A stretch of DNA of 64,000 bases from CBDFNN01 sp965250215 (GCA_965250215.1 CBDFNN010000004.1:3286001-3350000); one strand, 5' to 3'; counted from the stretch's first letter, positions 45,489 through 54,890 are shown. The notes: a model not told the origin generated them from the letters alone. Program-made: numbers and translations.

Positions 45489-45660
45489 TTTTGCGTAGAG
45501 TAGGTGTGTTGAGATCGGGTTGTAATAAAACCAAGTCAGGGACACAAAGCTATTGCTGTTGAAGTTTGATCTGATAGCTTTGAATCGATTTTATACTTTT
45601 GTTAGGATCAAGTTATAGAATTGTGAACCTAAACAACTTGTCCTGGCCTAATTTAGAACT

Positions 45661-46497
45661 ATGAACAACAAAATTGTAGTTATTCTTGCGGTCTCTGGGA
45701 TTCTGGCATTTTGGATTCAACCAGTAAATGCTCAATGGGCCCGAGGAAAGGACAAGATTTACACTTCTGCGGCCGTCGGCTTAGCAACAGCAGACCAAGG
45801 ATTCGATGCCCGCGGAAATACGGGCGTTCTTGGAGAGGCGGATATTCCAGAGGACTTCACGGACAGAGCCCTTTATCTCTATCTCGAATATGGACTTACG
45901 GATGACCTGACTATCATCGCTTCAACATTTGCAAAATCGATGACGGTCGGCAGCCTAATTGGGAGCTATTCAACAACTGGTCTCTCCGACATAACTACCA
46001 CTCTACGATATACCATACCTATTCGAGGCGCCTTGAAGGTCTCTCCAGAAATAGGCTTAAAGCTACCAACAGGCTATGATGAAAACGCGGCTCCTCCTCT
46101 CGGATCGGGCAAATTCGATTCACGTATTGGCAGTTCGTTCGGGCTCTCCTTGGATCCGGTAATTCCGGGATACATCGGAGCAAGCTTTGGATTCAGTTTT
46201 AAAGGTGGACCAATAAGCAACGAAACCTACGGGCACTTAGAAGCTGGGCTGCGCCCTATTGAGAAGCTGTTTCTGAGAAGCCGACTCGACTTCATCAATT
46301 CGACAAGCAACTCTGGATCCGAGAATAACTCTCAACTAGGATTGGTTCTGGAGCAGGCATATTATACAGCTGGACCGGGTGTCACCTTCATTTTGAACGA
46401 GCAGATCCAAATCAACGCTGATCTCCGATGGACGGTGGCCGGCAGGACAACAGCTAAATTGAGTAGTGGAATCATCGGTATCGCATTTACTCGCTAG
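45661..46497 (+). CDS. Predicted outer-membrane beta-barrel protein
   Basis: A 278-residue exported protein with signal MNNKIVVILAVSGILAFWIQ and cleavage after NAQ. The mature part is short amphipathic strands with aromatic borders (ALYLYLEYGLTDDLTIIAST, TTTLRYTIPIRGALKVSPEIG, SRIGSSFGLSLDPVIPGY-like) ending SGIIGIAFTR. It resembles small transporter-like porins annotated as 'transporter/MetA-pathway of phenol degradation' or DUF6588-type barrels; I cannot choose. A near-consensus TAnnTTTG sequence (45594-45601) lies 60 bases upstream. Function unknown. Confidence 0.75.
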   Translation: MNNKIVVILAVSGILAFWIQPVNAQWARGKDKIYTSAAVGLATADQGFDARGNTGVLGEADIPEDFTDRALYLYLEYGLTDDLTIIASTFAKSMTVGSLIGSYSTTGLSDITTTLRYTIPIRGALKVSPEIGLKLPTGYDENAAPPLGSGKFDSRIGSSFGLSLDPVIPGYIGASFGFSFKGGPISNETYGHLEAGLRPIEKLFLRSRLDFINSTSNSGSENNSQLGLVLEQAYYTAGPGVTFILNEQIQINADLRWTVAGRTTAKLSSGIIGIAFTR

Positions 46498-46549
46498 CTG
46501 AAGTTAGAACTAGAATTGTCTTGGTCATTAAACCCCAAGGCACTCTTCG

Positions 46550-47944
46550 CTATTTGATCAAAATCGTATTCGGGTTCGCCGCAACCCATCCGAACCAGAA
46601 TGCAACTTGGCCCCCAATTCGACTTAAGCTGCCCTTAGAGCTTGAAAGTCGACTTTCAGAAAGCACCCAACTGATGCCAGTTTCGTCAACTAACAGATTC
46701 CCTCTGTCCCAACTTTCCATCTGTTGACCCCTAAGTTCATAAGCTCTGACTCCGCCGGATCTATCTGTTAGAACTATGACATTTCGACCATTAAATTCTG
46801 TTTGATACAGAGGGTTTTTCGTCAAGAAATCGAGATGTAGTGCCAGAGAGTTCTCCAAGGAATCTCCTTCGATTATCGTGAAAACTTCGGCTTTATTTTT
46901 TAGCCGATTGTCTTCAAAAGGTACTTGAAACATCAATTTGTCAGTGGCAAAATATTGGCGGTAAGCTGCGCCCTCTTTATAATCGCGATTGAAACCGGTG
47001 TCAAGAGATAGTACTTTTGACTCAGGATGGCGAGTTTTCCATTCTCCCCATGTCGTATTAACAACGGCGCCGCGTTCAAGCCTTATTTCCGACTCTGCCA
47101 GATTGCCGACAACGGGCTCTCCCCAGAAAGTATTCCAAAGTGAAGAGCTAGCTTTGTCATACATGAGTTTATTTGACCGATAGAGAAAACCGCTCGTACC
47201 AATCTCATGATTGATGCCCTTATTCTCAGTGAAGTAGAGAATAACAGTTCCACAGAGAGTGCAATAGACTCCGACAAGTTTCTTCCCTTGAATGGTATCA
47301 ACGAACATCTCGTGCCACGCAAGAATCCTCCTAGGATAGGCCCGCGCTTCTCCATTTATCTCTATTCCAAATACGAGATGACCATCCTTTAAATAATGAG
47401 CCTCCTCTGCCTCAAACATTTTCGGGTTTCGAAGCGGTGGGATACCGTCTTGAATCACTCCGCCCCAGACAATCTCGTCCAGTCGAATTCTACTCCCTCT
47501 GGTATTGCGAAAATAGTCCGCAAATCGGGGATCAATAATCCTGTAAAGTTCAGATTTAAAAAACGCATAACTGTCATCGTACATTGGAGGCTGATTCCAT
47601 AGCCATTTAGACCAATCTCCAAATGAAACCCCAAAATTCCTTTGCCCTGTTTTGTCCTCCAGGATTTTCATTAATCTGGTTTGTAGTGTTCTGTCTTCGA
47701 CAAAACGAAATACCTCTACAGCCTTTGGAATAGAGGCAGATGACCAACTTTGTTCAATCCCTTTAAGTGCCTCAAGTCCTTCTTTCTCGGCTCCAGTGAC
47801 GAGAATGACAAAGGGATCGGCACGAAATTCAGACTCAGTTGAGTTTACCACGAACTCCCTTCCAAGACCGGCAACCGAGTTGTCTGGCGTCTCGGGAAAA
47901 CCGTATCCCAGAAATAGAAAAAGCGAAATAAGAGTGTATTTCAT
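46550..47944 (-). CDS. DUF3179 domain-containing protein
   Basis: A 464-residue exported protein (short signal KYTLISLFLFLGYGFPET). The C-terminal two-thirds is the DUF3179 domain: IVWGGVIQDGIPPLRNPKMF, ARAYPRRILAWHEM, GVYCTLCGTVILY with a conserved Cys pair, GTSGFLYRSNKLMYDKASSS, and WSQLLGEAV-type segments (LWNTFWGEPVVGN). The family is unstudied to my knowledge; the paired cysteines and His suggest metal binding. An N-terminal helical part (about 60-150) is separate. It converges with the barrel gene, 52 bases apart. Confidence 0.88.
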   Translation of the reverse strand: MKYTLISLFLFLGYGFPETPDNSVAGLGREFVVNSTESEFRADPFVILVTGAEKEGLEALKGIEQSWSSASIPKAVEVFRFVEDRTLQTRLMKILEDKTGQRNFGVSFGDWSKWLWNQPPMYDDSYAFFKSELYRIIDPRFADYFRNTRGSRIRLDEIVWGGVIQDGIPPLRNPKMFEAEEAHYLKDGHLVFGIEINGEARAYPRRILAWHEMFVDTIQGKKLVGVYCTLCGTVILYFTENKGINHEIGTSGFLYRSNKLMYDKASSSLWNTFWGEPVVGNLAESEIRLERGAVVNTTWGEWKTRHPESKVLSLDTGFNRDYKEGAAYRQYFATDKLMFQVPFEDNRLKNKAEVFTIIEGDSLENSLALHLDFLTKNPLYQTEFNGRNVIVLTDRSGGVRAYELRGQQMESWDRGNLLVDETGISWVLSESRLSSSKGSLSRIGGQVAFWFGWVAANPNTILIK

Positions 47945-48164
47945 TACTAATAGTCAATGGTCTCTGCCTTTGTGTTAACAAAAGCACTAATTCGTTTCAG
48001 ATATTCAACTTCCTCAGTTTCCGAGCATCATTACCATATAAGGTTCTAATTCGTATCTTAATCGTCACTTGTGTTAAGAGAATTGGACAGAAATCGATTA
48101 TTGAAGCACAGAAGAAATCCTACCTGATTTAGTCACTTGGCTTGGGATTAATAGATATTATTCG

Positions 48165-48170
48165 AGGGGG
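48165..48170 (+). promoter_or_regulatory. Strong Shine-Dalgarno for the propeller kinase
   Basis: AGGGGG six bases before the ATG at 48177, in CGAGGGGGCAAGAAATG. Good Shine-Dalgarno sites are scarce in this window, so this one stands out and supports the chosen start. Confidence 0.6.
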
Positions 48171-48176
48171 CAAGAA

Positions 48177-50540
48177 ATGATTAGTTCATTTTTACTCGGC
48201 ATCTCATTACTTATCGGTCTTTCAAATACGGCCGAAGATTCGCTAACATTTTATCAGGCTACCGAGCCTGGTAGCAAGAAGCTACGGCATACTGATATCC
48301 TCCAGGACAATCAAGGTATGTTCTGGATTTCCACAAATTCACAGGGCATTCTGAGATATGACGGAGCCCGAACGCAAGCTCTTAGACATGATCCATTCTT
48401 TTTTGGAAGCTTACCCGCAAATGACATTAAGCTCCTCACGAAGTCGAGGAATAAGGGTGGTATTTGGACGGTTTCTGGGAGCTCGGGTATTAGCTATTGG
48501 GATCCTCAGAGAGAGCGATTTAGAAACTACCCTAGGGCACGGCCACGGACTGCTGGCGAACGGCATCTCGCAGTAGAAGAGGACTTCACTGGAAGAATTT
48601 GGCTGCTTTCTGACAGTGGCAATATCGATGTATTGAATCCGAAAGATGACTCGGTTTTTCGAATCAGTCATAAAAACCACCTCTCGAAATTCCTAGGCGA
48701 TGCGCTTCCTACATCGATACTTGCTTTCGAAAACGAATGGATGTTGATCGGCGATAGCGAGGGGAGAAATTTCAGATACAACCTTGATTCTGGGGAATTC
48801 ACTTCAATTCCTGGACCGGGGATTGAGTCAGCCGTTCTTTTTCACCACCGAGACAGATCAGGAGGAATCTGGATGGCTAGGGAAAATGGACTTTTGTATT
48901 CCTATAACAAATCGTCTCCTTCTTTTCATCCGCTTGAGATGTCAGGTGAAGTCGAAAACTGTCCAATATTAACAGACGACTTCGTCAGCGGACCAAATGG
49001 TAATTTCTGGTACAGCTCTTTCGATCTTGAAAATCAAAGTCGTCTCTGTGAACTGCAACCCGAAACAGCTCGGGTCCGAACAATTCAACTCGCTGGAAAA
49101 TCAGGAGATCTGATAACAAAAGGAAATATTGGATCGATCGAAGTTGGAAATCATGGATCAATCTGGGTTGCGAGCGAAGCAAGCGTATGGGTAGCCGATA
49201 CGAGCGAACTGACCGACATGAGAACAGAGGATTCGACTACAGGAACGGCAGCAATTTCTCAACCTGCAAAAGCTCCAACAACGATAATTACGGATTTTCT
49301 CCTCTTTGGCAAATCCATTAGGCCTGAGCAAGGTGGATATATCACGTCAGCGCCCTCGACGCTTGAGGAAATTGAGCTCCCTCATCACATGAATTCTATT
49401 GGATTCTCGTTTTCAACACTTGATTTCAGATCTCCAAAAGAAAATATCCACTATTATCGTCTTTCGCCTATACAGGATCACTGGACAAAAACGGTTGGGG
49501 TTGGTCTTTCACGAGCACAGTTTGACGCCTTACTCCCTGGAATCTATGACTTCGAAGTTCGTGGAGTTGGAACTAAGGGAATTGAGTCAACAAGTCCCGT
49601 GACTATTCGAATTATCATTCAACCATCGTGGTTTATGAGTTGGTATGCCTATGCTGCCTACCTAATTGGCTTAATGTCGCTCTTCCTTTCTATTATTTAC
49701 ATAAGAACTCAGCGTTTCAATCGATCTAGAAAGCGAGACCTTGTCACAATTGAGAAGCTCAAGGAGCTGGATCAGATGAAGACGACCGTTCTGACAAACA
49801 TGAGCCATGAAATCAGGACACCTCTGACATCAATCATAGGATATGCCGAATTATTAGAGGATGCGAAGAACTCAGAAGTTGGTACATATGCAAAATCAAT
49901 TTCATCTGGGGCAAAACGCCTGATGAGAACTCTTAATTCGCTTTTGGATCTTGCCCAGCTTCAAGGCAATCACATCGAATTAAGACCAGTATCAAACCCT
50001 CTCATAAAATCAATAATCCCAATTATTGAAGGACAGAAACCGATTGCAATTAAGAACGACGTGAAATTGAATTTTGGTCGTGACACCAACAATGAGATCT
50101 GGGCTTTGACCGATTCAATAGCACTTGAAAGAGTTCTTGATAATATTATCACCAATGCCGTTAAATTCACAAGTGGTGGTGAGGTCACGGTCGACGTTTT
50201 ACATATGGATGCCTATGCAGTAGTCCGGGTCAAAGATACTGGAATTGGTATCTCAAGCGAGTTTCTCCCACATATTTTTGAACAGTTTGCCCAAGAGTCT
50301 GATGGGTTGGCAAGAAACTTCGAGGGCAATGGAGTAGGACTCTCGATCGCCAATCACCTCGTAAGACTGATGGACGGAAGAATAGAGGTCAAAAGTAAGA
50401 AAGGATTAGGCTCTACCTTTTCCGTTTATCTCCCACTGGGGTCGCCACCTCTTGGATATCACAAAAAGATCATTGACGGAGGAGAGAAAAAGAGCTCCCC
50501 CACTTTCGTGACGAAAACCGGTCATTTCCTAAGTAATTAG
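48177..50540 (+). CDS. Sensor kinase with single beta-propeller (HTCS-like, no regulator)
   Basis: A 787-residue membrane sensor kinase. After a short signal come repeated Reg_prop blades in the first 350 residues (NQGMFWISTNSQGILRYDG, GGIWTVSGSSGISYWDP, GRIWLLSDSGNIDVLNP, GGIWMARENGLLYSYN, GSIWVASEASVWVAD), about half the blade count of the classical Bacteroidota hybrid two-component sensors. A Y_Y_Y domain (YYRLSPIQDHWTKTV ... GIYDFEVRGVG) follows, then a membrane helix (about 500-522), HisKA with His544 in NMSHEIRTPLTSIIGY, and an ATPase domain (N-box VLDNIITNAVKFT, G1 DTGIGISSEFL, G2 GNGVGLSIAN). There is no receiver and no AraC domain, and no response regulator is adjacent, so it is an orphan kinase. 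Confidence 0.92.
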   Translation: MISSFLLGISLLIGLSNTAEDSLTFYQATEPGSKKLRHTDILQDNQGMFWISTNSQGILRYDGARTQALRHDPFFFGSLPANDIKLLTKSRNKGGIWTVSGSSGISYWDPQRERFRNYPRARPRTAGERHLAVEEDFTGRIWLLSDSGNIDVLNPKDDSVFRISHKNHLSKFLGDALPTSILAFENEWMLIGDSEGRNFRYNLDSGEFTSIPGPGIESAVLFHHRDRSGGIWMARENGLLYSYNKSSPSFHPLEMSGEVENCPILTDDFVSGPNGNFWYSSFDLENQSRLCELQPETARVRTIQLAGKSGDLITKGNIGSIEVGNHGSIWVASEASVWVADTSELTDMRTEDSTTGTAAISQPAKAPTTIITDFLLFGKSIRPEQGGYITSAPSTLEEIELPHHMNSIGFSFSTLDFRSPKENIHYYRLSPIQDHWTKTVGVGLSRAQFDALLPGIYDFEVRGVGTKGIESTSPVTIRIIIQPSWFMSWYAYAAYLIGLMSLFLSIIYIRTQRFNRSRKRDLVTIEKLKELDQMKTTVLTNMSHEIRTPLTSIIGYAELLEDAKNSEVGTYAKSISSGAKRLMRTLNSLLDLAQLQGNHIELRPVSNPLIKSIIPIIEGQKPIAIKNDVKLNFGRDTNNEIWALTDSIALERVLDNIITNAVKFTSGGEVTVDVLHMDAYAVVRVKDTGIGISSEFLPHIFEQFAQESDGLARNFEGNGVGLSIANHLVRLMDGRIEVKSKKGLGSTFSVYLPLGSPPLGYHKKIIDGGEKKSSPTFVTKTGHFLSN

Positions 50541-50576
50541 CTCGGCTTGATCGATCTGCGAGAGTTTGTAGATCGG

Positions 50577-50840
50577 TTAGAGAACCATTTTGATCTTGGA
50601 ATGACCTTTGAGCCCCTCATATATACCAAGTCGCTCTGTTTCGCTCTCAACTGTGCACTCTAGCTTCGCGCTAAAGTATTTTCCTCCCGAACTTGATTTC
50701 GAAGGTCTGAATGAGAATGATCTTTGCCCAATGATTTCTTTGGCAGCGTTTTCGAGCTGAGACAGCTCCGCGCCAATCAAAGTATACGACCAAGAAGTCG
50801 GATAGTGTATTTCAGGTTCTTCTGTATTCATCTCTCTCAT
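50577..50840 (-). CDS. DUF493/YbeD family protein
   Basis: An 87-residue cytoplasmic protein matching DUF493: YPTSWSYTLIGAELSQLENA, AAKEIIGQRSFSFRPSKSSSGG and KGHSKIKMVL at the end. YbeD has an ACT-like fold resembling regulatory ligand-binding domains; its function in E. coli is not settled. Two start codons are possible (50840 and 50831). It is divergent from the FmdB-like gene, with only about 66 bases between the starts. Confidence 0.85.
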   Translation of the reverse strand: MREMNTEEPEIHYPTSWSYTLIGAELSQLENAAKEIIGQRSFSFRPSKSSSGGKYFSAKLECTVESETERLGIYEGLKGHSKIKMVL

Positions 50841-50906
50841 ATATCAAATTACATCTCTGGAACTAGCAAAGATCGGGCTAGTTTTCAAGAAAATCTTTTT
50901 CGCACA

Positions 50907-51200
50907 ATGCCAACATACGAGTACATCAGAGAAGACGGTTCAAGCTTCGAAATCATCCAAAAGATGAGCGACGAACCGCTTAATAAATGCCCCACCACCG
51001 GTCTCAAAGTTAAGAGATCAATCGGTTCAGGTGCAGGCCTCATTTTCAAGGGCAGTGGTTTCTACGAAACTGATTATGTAAGGCAATCCAATGGACCTGG
51101 AAACTCCGACCAAGAAACTAACTCAGAAGAAGCTGGCTCAAAGCAGAAGGCCAGCAAGGATACTTTGCCGACTGCGAAAAAGAAGAAGGCCAAAAGCTAA
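50907..51200 (+). CDS. FmdB family protein with incomplete zinc ribbon
   Basis: A 97-residue protein; start at ATG 50907 (MPTYEY), the invariant opening of the family. The core IFKGSGFYETDY matches FmdB-type regulatory proteins. The zinc ribbon is degenerate: where relatives read YRCEDCG, this reads YIREDGS (Arg8 and Gly11 in place of two Cys), and CPxCG is CPTTG (Cys28 kept, Thr31). Only one of four ligands remains. The C-terminus is a long lysine-rich tail ending AKKKKAKS, probably nucleic-acid-binding or disordered. Similar Cys-poor forms may be common in this phylum. The frame runs further upstream but without any family similarity. Confidence 0.8.
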   Translation: MPTYEYIREDGSSFEIIQKMSDEPLNKCPTTGLKVKRSIGSGAGLIFKGSGFYETDYVRQSNGPGNSDQETNSEEAGSKQKASKDTLPTAKKKKAKS

Positions 51201-51239
51201 ACAGGATTCCTAGAGGTGCAACTGAGTAAGGCTCTCACC

Positions 51240-52658
51240 CTAGAGCACGTTTCCCGTTCGCCAACGCTCGATCGCCCTAGTCCAGGCACGCTCAAAATAG
51301 GTCCTTCTAATTAAGATATAATTATTGAAGGCCGATTGATTTTCCCTGTGTCTCACTTTCTGGAAATAGATGCTCGAAAGAGGATCGTTGTCGCCATAAC
51401 TATAGTGCCAAATTTCACCGTCAGGCTGTCGTTCAACCCACTGAGGAGAGCCCAAAACGACATAAATCATTCCTCGATCTGTTTTCCAACCTTCTTTGTG
51501 ACTCGTGAAAAAGAGGTTGGCCTCCTCAACACGTGAATAATATCTTTTGACAAGATTCTTTGCGCGTTGCTTATTTCTAACGAGGTTTCCCCAGAATGCA
51601 TCGAATCGTCTTTTCTTTTCAGCTGCCGTAGGTGTCGAAAAAATGTAAGATATTTCCTTCTCACGAGCGATATAGGTGAGAGTCTGAATCATTTGGTCGA
51701 AACTACTGAGACTGGGAAAATTGTCCGCCTTAATCGACAAATCCCTTGTTTGCGTGAGCAAATATCTATTTTCCTGCGTAGTTTTGAGTACGTTGTTTCT
51801 CAGAGCAAGAATCTCTACTCGATAATTGCCTCGCTCTAAAGGAGGCATCTTGAATTCTATCTCGACTTCCTCGCTCAAATTTGTAAGGAGTCTACTTGAC
51901 ACCTGGACCGTGTCTCTCTGACGATAATCAATTCCTCGATAGGCTAAAGATTGTGGCGGTGGAGCAATCCAATATGGCGGCGTAGCTCGCAAGGTGTCTG
52001 ACAGGAATCGCAAAAGCACCATTTGAACTTGAACGGTATCATTCGGAACCATGTTGTACAATTCCACTACAGAACGAAGTGAATCAATATGGTTGGGGAC
52101 GTGAAATGCCACTAGGGGATCGTATTCCGTCTCACGTTTCCCCTCTAGTCGTATTCGACTTAGGGCAGTCTGACTTTCTTGCCTCTCGAATACCTGAAGT
52201 CTCTGACGTCTAACAGCTACTTGCTGACTCACTAGATCTCTCAGTTGAACATTTACGATGTAAGTGCCAGGCTCTACATCAAATCGACGTTGTGCAATCC
52301 ATGGCTCAAAGTCTTGTGTTTCCGCATAGCTGTCCACAAGAAGGGTATCGACCCAGGCAATTTCCGATAGGACTTCTTTTCCATCTTCGTCTTGAAGCTC
52401 CACGACAGTTTCAAAGATGGACCGGAACTGCTCCCCCTGCTGCAGAAATATTAAAGATATATGTGGTATGCCCAAATATATATCTAGCCCGACCTGTTCG
52501 TCTCGCCAAGTCGAAATCACTTCCAAATCAAAATTGGGCACACCCGGGGTGTAAACCAAGGTCCGACCTGCGTTGTCGGAGTCGAGTTGCGAACTAGCTG
52601 CACAACCGGCAAAAAGAAACATAATCACCAGAAGCAAGGGCCACCATGCAGACCGCAC
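51240..52658 (-). CDS. GWxTD domain lipoprotein
   Basis: A 472-residue protein with lipobox LFAGC (Cys19) after a GTG start. The C-terminal third holds the GWxTD domain: EGWKTDRGMIYVVLGSP then GEIWHYSYGDNDPLSSIYFQ, characteristic of Bacteroidota, Chlorobi and Acidobacteria lineages. The N-terminal two thirds look like beta-sandwich domains (FDLEVISTWRDEQVGLDIYL, VEIEFKMPPLERGNYRVEIL). Function unknown. Last gene of the long run from panB, 36 bases after tpiA. Confidence 0.9.
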   Translation of the reverse strand: MRSAWWPLLLVIMFLFAGCAASSQLDSDNAGRTLVYTPGVPNFDLEVISTWRDEQVGLDIYLGIPHISLIFLQQGEQFRSIFETVVELQDEDGKEVLSEIAWVDTLLVDSYAETQDFEPWIAQRRFDVEPGTYIVNVQLRDLVSQQVAVRRQRLQVFERQESQTALSRIRLEGKRETEYDPLVAFHVPNHIDSLRSVVELYNMVPNDTVQVQMVLLRFLSDTLRATPPYWIAPPPQSLAYRGIDYRQRDTVQVSSRLLTNLSEEVEIEFKMPPLERGNYRVEILALRNNVLKTTQENRYLLTQTRDLSIKADNFPSLSSFDQMIQTLTYIAREKEISYIFSTPTAAEKKRRFDAFWGNLVRNKQRAKNLVKRYYSRVEEANLFFTSHKEGWKTDRGMIYVVLGSPQWVERQPDGEIWHYSYGDNDPLSSIYFQKVRHRENQSAFNNYILIRRTYFERAWTRAIERWRTGNVL

Positions 52659-52694
52659 TGCCTTCGGGGATATGTTAATCTGCTTTGAGATATT

Positions 52695-53468
52695 CTATCT
52701 AGAAGAGGGTATTGAGTCTGCAATTCGAATGACTTCTGAGAACAGATCTGCCTTGAGGCTAGCGCCGCCAATCAGACCACCATCTACATCTTCAAGTCCC
52801 AAAAGCTCTTCCGCATTTGATGGCTTCATGCTACCGCCGTAAAGAATATTGATTCCTGCAGCAAGTTCAGGTGAGTATCGCTCTGAAAGCCATGATCTAA
52901 TGAAGGCATGAACCTCTTGTGCTTGCTCAGGACTTGCAGTTACCCCTGTTCCTATCGCCCAGACTGGTTCGTAAGCAATGACGAGGTCTGAGGATGACTC
53001 TATATCGATATTCTTGAGAGCGTTCTCCAATTGGGTTCTGTTCACCTCCAGGGCTTTACCAGCTTCTCTTTCAGCCAAAGATTCTCCAATGCAAAGAATT
53101 GGCGTCAGATCGGACTTTAAAGCAGCTTCAACTTTTGAACCAACGATTTCGTCGGTCTCTAAATAGTACTGTCGCCTTTCCGAGTGACCAAGTATCACAT
53201 AAGTGCATCCCACTGACTCCAACATAGAGGTGGAGATTTCTCCGGTATAAGCACCGCCTCCATGCTGACTCATGTTCTGCGCTCCAACGAGTAGCCCGGA
53301 GTCACCGGCAAGATCTCCAAGTTTTGATAAACTCACAGAAGGAGGACAGATCAGAACTTTGACATGCGAATTCGAATCAAGAGCCTTGGTCGCTCCTGCT
53401 ATTCCAGCGACCAACTCGTCAACAGAATCGACTGTTGTATTCATTTTCCAATTTCCGGCAATTAACAT
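52695..53468 (-). CDS. tpiA: Triosephosphate isomerase
   Basis: A 257-residue glycolytic enzyme interconverting dihydroxyacetone phosphate and glyceraldehyde 3-phosphate. Asn6 and Lys8 in AGNWKMN, the catalytic His in YVILGHSERR, catalytic Glu in AYEPVWAIGTG with the closing lid GTGVTA, and the phosphate loop ILYGGSMKPSNA are all intact. ATG at 53468 abuts the previous stop directly, so it is translationally coupled to the TlpA-like gene. Confidence 0.98.
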   Translation of the reverse strand: MLIAGNWKMNTTVDSVDELVAGIAGATKALDSNSHVKVLICPPSVSLSKLGDLAGDSGLLVGAQNMSQHGGGAYTGEISTSMLESVGCTYVILGHSERRQYYLETDEIVGSKVEAALKSDLTPILCIGESLAEREAGKALEVNRTQLENALKNIDIESSSDLVIAYEPVWAIGTGVTASPEQAQEVHAFIRSWLSERYSPELAAGINILYGGSMKPSNAEELLGLEDVDGGLIGGASLKADLFSEVIRIADSIPSSR

Positions 53469-54836
53469 CTATTCTTCAGTTTCAATTTTTGGGGGAGGGT
53501 TGTCGATATGATATTTCTGCAACTCAAGATCGAGTCCAACCAAGAGAGTCCCAAGGAATTTCTTGACGATTTTTCCGTCATTTCCAATTAGAAATCTTGT
53601 TGGTAGGTTTTTAAGATTATATCTCCTTATAAATGCTTCCTGCGAAGCTTCATCAACCCAAACATGCTTGCCCGGTACATTTCGATCCTCAAGGACCGCC
53701 CCAAGCAATTCTGGTGATGGCGTCAAAGCGATAGAAATCCACTCCAGCGAGAATGGATAGATGTCTACTAATCTCTTAATTTCATCTATCTGCTGAGCTT
53801 TCACTCCCTGCTCAGGTGACCAAAAGTCGACAACTACAGCTTTACCAAAATAGTTTTCGGTTCTTAGCGTATCTCCCGAAATATCTACCGTGTTGAAGCT
53901 TGGAAATATCATTCCTGGCATTAGATATTTAGCTTCATATTCAGCCCATTCTGCAACCATCATCCACCGAACATCCTCGTTTTCTTTCCGCAATAGATCT
54001 ACTTCTTCCAAAACACCTTTTGTGTCAAAACTATCAAGGCGTGCTTGAATAAGCTCGGCTTGCAAGGTCGCTTTGTCCAAGGAATCTTTTGCAATCGATT
54101 TGAATGATCGCAACAGAGATATGGCATTCTCCTGCCCTTCCAATCGTGCCATTGATCTCCGAGCCGTTCTGGCTACCTGAACAAAGCCAGAATTTGCTGG
54201 GGATAAAATCTTAGAATGTGCGACGACTAGACTGTCATTCCATCCTTCGATCATTACAATTGACTTGGCTGCAGCTACCTCGGCGCCAGCAGTTGAAGGA
54301 AAGATAGTTCTCATTCCCCAAAGCAGATTGGACGTCAGGCCAATGGCTCTTCTCATATCCTCACCCCCAGTCTTCCCCTCAGCCACAAGTTCACGAAGCA
54401 TATTTTGATGAGAAGCCTCCGTATTTTTGTACGCCAACCATGCGGAGTTTTCGTTTGATCTAATTTTTGGAGTAGTCGAGCCAAGTGGAAGTTCTGCCCT
54501 CAAACTAACGGAGTCTCCCTGCGCAACCACGTACTCGCTCACACTAATCACATTCCCGTTTCTTAAAAAGAGTAATGGATAGACACCTCTAGAGGGGGCT
54601 GTGACATTCGTACTGAATTTACCGTCAAAATCTGTGACAGCATATGCGAGGGTATCATTTTCGCCTCCCTCTCGGTTGACTATGATGAGTTCGATATCCG
54701 AATAATCGCCCGTCGAGTCGATTGCGCTGTTGATCGTGACGCGGCCTTCTAGGTAGCCTTCAATTTCCTTTTGCCCATACGAATACTCCGTACAGAAAAG
54801 TAGAACAAGTAATGTGAGAATAGACTTTTTAGTCAC
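53469..54836 (-). CDS. TlpA-like thioredoxin-fold protein without catalytic cysteines
   Basis: A 455-residue exported protein (signal ILTLLVLLFCTEYSYGQ) on a GTG start. An N-terminal beta-sandwich of carboxypeptidase-regulatory type (about 24-115: EGYLEGRVTINSA ... VTDFDGKF) is followed by a helical linker and a C-terminal thioredoxin fold (about 305-450). In the place of the WCxxC site it reads FWSPEQGVK (338-346), and the mature chain has no cysteine at all; the cis-proline strand NLPTRFLI remains. So it is not a disulfide oxidoreductase; a binding or structural role fits better. Between gatB and tpiA in one unit. Confidence 0.85.
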   Translation of the reverse strand: MTKKSILTLLVLLFCTEYSYGQKEIEGYLEGRVTINSAIDSTGDYSDIELIIVNREGGENDTLAYAVTDFDGKFSTNVTAPSRGVYPLLFLRNGNVISVSEYVVAQGDSVSLRAELPLGSTTPKIRSNENSAWLAYKNTEASHQNMLRELVAEGKTGGEDMRRAIGLTSNLLWGMRTIFPSTAGAEVAAAKSIVMIEGWNDSLVVAHSKILSPANSGFVQVARTARRSMARLEGQENAISLLRSFKSIAKDSLDKATLQAELIQARLDSFDTKGVLEEVDLLRKENEDVRWMMVAEWAEYEAKYLMPGMIFPSFNTVDISGDTLRTENYFGKAVVVDFWSPEQGVKAQQIDEIKRLVDIYPFSLEWISIALTPSPELLGAVLEDRNVPGKHVWVDEASQEAFIRRYNLKNLPTRFLIGNDGKIVKKFLGTLLVGLDLELQKYHIDNPPPKIETEE

Positions 54837-54890
54837 GCTAGTTTGGCCATCGATGGAGGAGAATAAACGCTAGTAGGTATGCAAAACTAC

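Noticed and set aside
45565..45601. TTTG and TAnnTTTG (45594-45601) like the Bacteroidota sigma promoter before the barrel gene
   Set aside because: The -7 element matches exactly but the spacing to TTTG is 25 bases, too long, and the match is short; not enough to call a promoter.
50552..50575. Hairpin CGATCTGC/GTAGATCG between the propeller kinase and DUF493
   Set aside because: Eight base pairs with one wobble and no T-run on either strand; may be chance.
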